NCBI GenBank assembly: GCA_002386585.1
Contig: DGIZ01000016.1
Coordinates: 1 to 7,677 of the forward strand
Length of the DNA stretch: 7,677 nucleotides
DNA from: Brevundimonas sp. UBA4609
Lineage (GTDB): Bacteria; Pseudomonadota; Alphaproteobacteria; Caulobacterales; Caulobacteraceae
Direction of reading: 5' to 3'
The notes below the pieces were generated by a model that saw nothing but the letters and a program-made list of their open reading frames with translations, made no database searches and had not been told where the DNA came from. The translations under genes were made by a program, and so were the position numbers. Positions within the stretch are counted from its first letter, which is position 1; the number at the start of each line of letters is the position of its first letter. Below are positions 5,453 to 7,677 of this stretch, piece by piece.

Positions 5453-5836
5453 ATGAACGGCTTTGAAATCCTCATCCCCCTGGCGCCCTTCCTCATGGTG
5501 GTCGCCATCGTCGCCATCCCCGCCTGGCTGAAGAGTCGGGACCGGCGCGAGATGCAGGCCACCCTGCGGGCGGCCATCGAAAAGGGTCAGCCCCTGCCGC
5601 CTGAAGTGATCGAGAGCATCAGCAAGGAAAACGCCAAGCCGCCGGCGACGGCCGCGCGCGACCTGCGCACCGGGGTCATCCTGCTGGCGGTGGCCGTCGG
5701 CATCGGCATCTTCGGCTATGCGGTCAGCTTCGCCGAGATGGACGCCTACTATCCCATCGCCGGGGTCGCCGCGATCCCCGGCATGATCGGCCTGGCCTTC
5801 ATCATCCTGAGCTTCTTCAACAAGAACAAAGGGTAA
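5453..5836 (+). CDS. DUF6249-like membrane protein, first gene of the ECF sigma operon
   Basis: The 127-residue protein has three probable membrane helices at about 5-25, 73-93 and 100-122. The cytoplasmic-looking segment between helices 1 and 2 carries SRDRREMQATLRAAIEKGQPLPPEV (28-52). An N-terminal helix followed by 'RR..q.tlraaIEkGq.lPpE' is typical of DUF6249-type proteins, which often sit beside ECF sigma genes. The start ATG at 5453 follows AGGGG at about nine bases. The sigma factor gene begins 23 bases after this stop, so the two are very likely co-transcribed. A role in sensing or in tuning the sigma factor at the membrane is possible from context only. Confidence 0.75.
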   Translation: MNGFEILIPLAPFLMVVAIVAIPAWLKSRDRREMQATLRAAIEKGQPLPPEVIESISKENAKPPATAARDLRTGVILLAVAVGIGIFGYAVSFAEMDAYYPIAGVAAIPGMIGLAFIILSFFNKNKG

Positions 5837-5859
5837 GCGGCCGAACAGGGAAGACCGTC

Positions 5860-6417
5860 ATGGCCCAACCCTTACGCGATATGCACGACGTCGAACTGGC
5901 CGGGCTTGCGGCCGGCGGCGGCCGCCGGGAGTTCGGCGAGCTGGTCCGTCGGCACGGCTCGGCGGTGCGGGGCCTGTTGCGCCGCATGGGCGCCCAGCCT
6001 GCCCTGGCCGACGACGTGGCCCAGGACGCCTTTCTTCTGGCGTTCGAGAAGTGCGCCGAGTTCCGGGGCGAGGGCACCTTCGCCGCCTGGATCAAGCGCA
6101 TCGCCGCGCGTCTCTATCTGAAGCGCATCTCCAAGGAGGCGCGCTATGTGGCGGAAACCGAAACGGAAGACGCCGCGCCCGCCGTCGACAGCATCGGCCG
6201 CGTCGATCTGGACGAGGCCCTGCGGGGCCTCAGCGAGGCCGAGCGCCTGTGCGTCTCCCTGTGTCATGGCGCGGGGCTGTCGCACCCGGAAATCGCCGCG
6301 GCCATGAATTTGCCGCTTGGAACGGTGAAATCTCATGTCAAGCGTGGTCTGGATAAACTTCGGGCCCGGCTCCAGCCGGGGCCGGTTGCAATCGGGAGCG
6401 CATCCCATGTCGGCTGA
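5860..6417 (+). CDS. ECF-family RNA polymerase sigma factor
   Basis: The 185-residue protein has the two domains that define ECF sigma factors. Sigma-2 is at about 23-90, with ADDVAQDAFLLAF (50-62) in region 2.2 and FRGEGTFAAWIKRIAARLYLKR (68-89) covering 2.3-2.4. Sigma-4 is at about 117-172, with LSEAERLCVSL (124-134) and the helix-turn-helix HPEIAAAMNLPLGTVKSHVKRGLDKLR (142-168). It should direct RNA polymerase to a small set of stress promoters. There is no C-terminal extension beyond a short tail. The ATG at 5860 follows AGGGA at eight-base spacing. The gene is second in a three-gene unit, and its last 11 bases overlap the next gene, the usual layout for a sigma factor with its regulator. 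The signal it responds to cannot be told from sequence. Confidence 0.92.
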   Translation: MAQPLRDMHDVELAGLAAGGGRREFGELVRRHGSAVRGLLRRMGAQPALADDVAQDAFLLAFEKCAEFRGEGTFAAWIKRIAARLYLKRISKEARYVAETETEDAAPAVDSIGRVDLDEALRGLSEAERLCVSLCHGAGLSHPEIAAAMNLPLGTVKSHVKRGLDKLRARLQPGPVAIGSASHVG

Positions 6418-6838
6418 CGAATTCGATCCGGCGATCGAGCGCCTGTTCGCCCAGACGCCCCACTTCGCTGATTCGGCCTTCTTTGAAGCGGACGTGGCCG
6501 CGCGTCTGAACAAGGCCTCGCGCGTGCGGTCCATCGCCCTGTCGGCGGCGGGGCTGGCCGGGGGGCTGATCGCCGTGCGCGAACTGCTGGGCGTCGACTT
6601 TCAGTTGGGGCCGGACGGCTTCACGGCCCACGCGGGCGGCGGCGTCGATTCGGCCGGAGCCCAGGCCGGGATTCAGGGCGGACTGGCGGTTCAGTCCCTG
6701 CTGGAGCGGTCCGGATTGGGCGATGCGGCCCTCAGCGCCATGGGCTCCATGGGCGGGATGCAGATGTTCTGGGCCACGGCCGGGGTGCTGGTGGCCCTGC
6801 TGGCGGCGGGCGTGGTGAAGCTGTCGCAACAGATCTGA
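6407..6838 (+). CDS. Small membrane protein, candidate anti-sigma factor
   Basis: The 143-residue protein starts at ATG 6407, inside the last codons of the sigma gene, with GGGAG at eight bases; the open frame to the left (6335) lacks a better site. Residues 1-38 are cytoplasmic in character (ERLFAQTPHFADSAFFEADVAARL, 11-34) and resemble the short N-terminal segments of small anti-sigma proteins. Hydrophobic helices follow at about 42-58 and 119-137. Between them lies a glycine- and alanine-rich loop (62-118). No zinc-binding HxxxCxxC motif is present, so it is not a classical ZAS-domain anti-sigma. Position and overlap argue that it controls the ECF factor, by holding it at the membrane; the sequence alone does not prove this. 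It is the last gene of the unit, before a terminator-like hairpin. Confidence 0.7.
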   Translation: MSADEFDPAIERLFAQTPHFADSAFFEADVAARLNKASRVRSIALSAAGLAGGLIAVRELLGVDFQLGPDGFTAHAGGGVDSAGAQAGIQGGLAVQSLLERSGLGDAALSAMGSMGGMQMFWATAGVLVALLAAGVVKLSQQI

Positions 6839-6904
6839 GCGCCGTTTTCCCGCCCCAGTCGCGGCTTAGGGCTGGAAAAAGCCGTTTCGCGCCCAACGCC
6901 TGCG

Positions 6905-6933
6905 TTGCGGGCGTGACGCCGAACCTCTAGGGT
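6905..6933 (+). promoter_or_regulatory. Putative promoter for the YfgM-like gene
   Basis: TTGCGGG (6905-6911), a 14-base spacer and TCTAGGGT (6926-6933) have the same geometry as the candidate ahead of the M20 hydrolase and share with it the exact 13-mer TCTAGGGTCGCGG. Transcription would begin near 6940, about 43 bases before the GTG at 6983. The site overlaps the terminator-like hairpin 6916-6945. Confidence 0.4.
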
Positions 6934-6945
6934 CGCGGCGTTTTT
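6916..6945 (+). terminator. Intrinsic-terminator-like hairpin after the ECF sigma operon
   Basis: ACGCCG (6916-6921) pairs with CGGCGT (6936-6941). ACC/GGT can extend the stem inside around a TCTAG loop, and a run of five T residues (6941-6945) follows. It lies 78 bases past the candidate anti-sigma stop. A second hairpin, 6890-6898/6903-6913, stands just upstream. The stem is short, and the same bases read as a promoter -10 region, so one of the two readings may be coincidence. Confidence 0.45.
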
Positions 6946-6982
6946 ATGATCGGCCTTGGCTGCATTTTTGGGGCGACGTTTC

Positions 6983-7677
6983 GTGGTTGATGTCTTCGAA
7001 CAGGTCGAGGAGGAGCTTCGCTCCGAACGCTATAAGCGTCTGGCTCGCACCTGGCTGCCGGTTCTGGGCGGCCTGCTGGCCGTGGCTCTGGTCGCCGCCC
7101 TCGCCTGGTGGGGCTGGCAGTCCTATGTGAGTTCGCAGGCCGACAAGGCCTCGGCCGCCTATCAGCAGGGCATCGACGCCCTGCAGGAAGGCAAGACCGC
7201 CGAAGCCCGGACCGCCTTCGCCGAGTCGGCCAAGGCCGGCGGCGGCTACAAGGCCCTGGCCCTGATGCAGGAAGCCGGTCTGGCCCAGGCCGAGAACAAG
7301 ACGGCCGACGCCGTCGCCCTGCTGGATGAAGCGGCCAAAGCGACGCGCGACCCCATCCTGTCGGACATCGCGGCGCTGAAGGCGGTCTTCCTGGTGATGG
7401 ACACGGCCTCGCTGGAGGACGTCCAGAAGCGCCTGGAGCCGCTGACCGGCGAGAAACGCCCGATGTCGGCCTTCGCCCAGGAGGCTCTCGCCATGGCCCA
7501 GCTGCAGCACGGCAAGACCGCCGAGGCGCGCCAGACGTTCGTGCAGCTGCAACTCGGCCAGGACGTGCCGGACCCGGTTCGCCAGCGCGCCCAGGCCGCC
7601 GTTCAGGCCGTCGACACGGGCACGGCCGCCAACCTGGCCGCCATCGTCAAGGCCGCTGCGGCCCTGCCGACGCCGAC
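6983..7677 (+). CDS. YfgM-like TPR protein with N-terminal membrane anchor (partial, cut by window edge)
   Basis: The frame opens at GTG 6983 and stays open to the window end, giving about 231 residues of an unfinished protein. The N-terminal VDVFEQVEEELRSERYKRL (2-20) is charged and cytoplasmic. A single membrane helix follows at about 24-45, then a large periplasmic part made of TPR-like helical hairpins: AAYQQGIDALQEGKTAEARTAF (58-79), ALMQEAGLAQAENKTADAVALL (93-114) and FAQEALAMAQLQHGKTAEARQTF (164-186). This is the architecture of YfgM (TPR_21-type), an ancillary protein of the Sec translocon and periplasmic chaperone network in E. coli. A GGGG lies nine bases before the GTG. bamB and der often follow this gene in alphaproteobacteria but are outside the window. 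Confidence 0.85.
   Translation, partial: MVDVFEQVEEELRSERYKRLARTWLPVLGGLLAVALVAALAWWGWQSYVSSQADKASAAYQQGIDALQEGKTAEARTAFAESAKAGGGYKALALMQEAGLAQAENKTADAVALLDEAAKATRDPILSDIAALKAVFLVMDTASLEDVQKRLEPLTGEKRPMSAFAQEALAMAQLQHGKTAEARQTFVQLQLGQDVPDPVRQRAQAAVQAVDTGTAANLAAIVKAAAALPTP

Noticed and set aside
5872..6534. Minus-strand open frame of 220 codons opposite the sigma factor
   Set aside because: Antisense shadow of a clear ECF sigma factor; no independent support.
6944..7552. Minus-strand open frame of 202 codons opposite the YfgM-like gene
   Set aside because: The plus strand encodes a membrane anchor and TPR hairpins in an uninterrupted frame; the antisense frame shows only biased composition.

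Overview
The window looks like chromosomal DNA from a high-GC alphaproteobacterium of the Caulobacterales, most likely Brevundimonas or a close relative. The evidence is the codon use, the type of intergenic palindromic repeat, and gene neighbourhoods familiar from that order. This is a judgement from reading the sequence; no database search was run. Eleven protein genes are supported, ten complete and one cut by the right edge. No tRNA, rRNA, CRISPR array, insertion sequence or prophage gene is visible.

Left third (1-2617, minus strand): a two-gene unit in which an M20 metallo-hydrolase (2617-1355) is followed by astA, arginine N-succinyltransferase (1194-187). AstA starts the arginine succinyltransferase (AST) pathway. 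The hydrolase resembles the carboxypeptidase G2 branch of M20, which cleaves N-acyl-glutamates, so it could perform the last AST step. Palindromic repeats lie between the two genes and just after astA.

Middle (2618-5262): a divergent intergenic region carries a promoter-like site on each strand. It is followed by a plus-strand run of two small four-helix membrane proteins that appear to be diverged tandem paralogs, an ArsC-type reductase, an unrecognised ORF bracketed by a short direct repeat, and a YffB/Spx-like ArsC-fold protein. The ORF's C-terminus is translated from one copy of the repeat, and its stop overlaps the start of the YffB-like gene. A short minus-strand DUF2188-like gene converges on this run.

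Right third (5453-7677, plus strand): a probable stress-response operon consists of a DUF6249-like membrane protein, an ECF sigma factor and an overlapping small membrane protein that may be its anti-sigma factor. It ends at a terminator-like hairpin that overlaps a promoter-like site. Next begins a YfgM-like tethered TPR protein, which runs off the window. In related genomes that gene usually precedes bamB and der.

I found no clear new biological system. The best leads are the M20 hydrolase paired with astA, the repeat-bracketed ORF between two ArsC-fold genes, the membrane-protein paralog pair, and two palindrome families that share a CTTGT loop.
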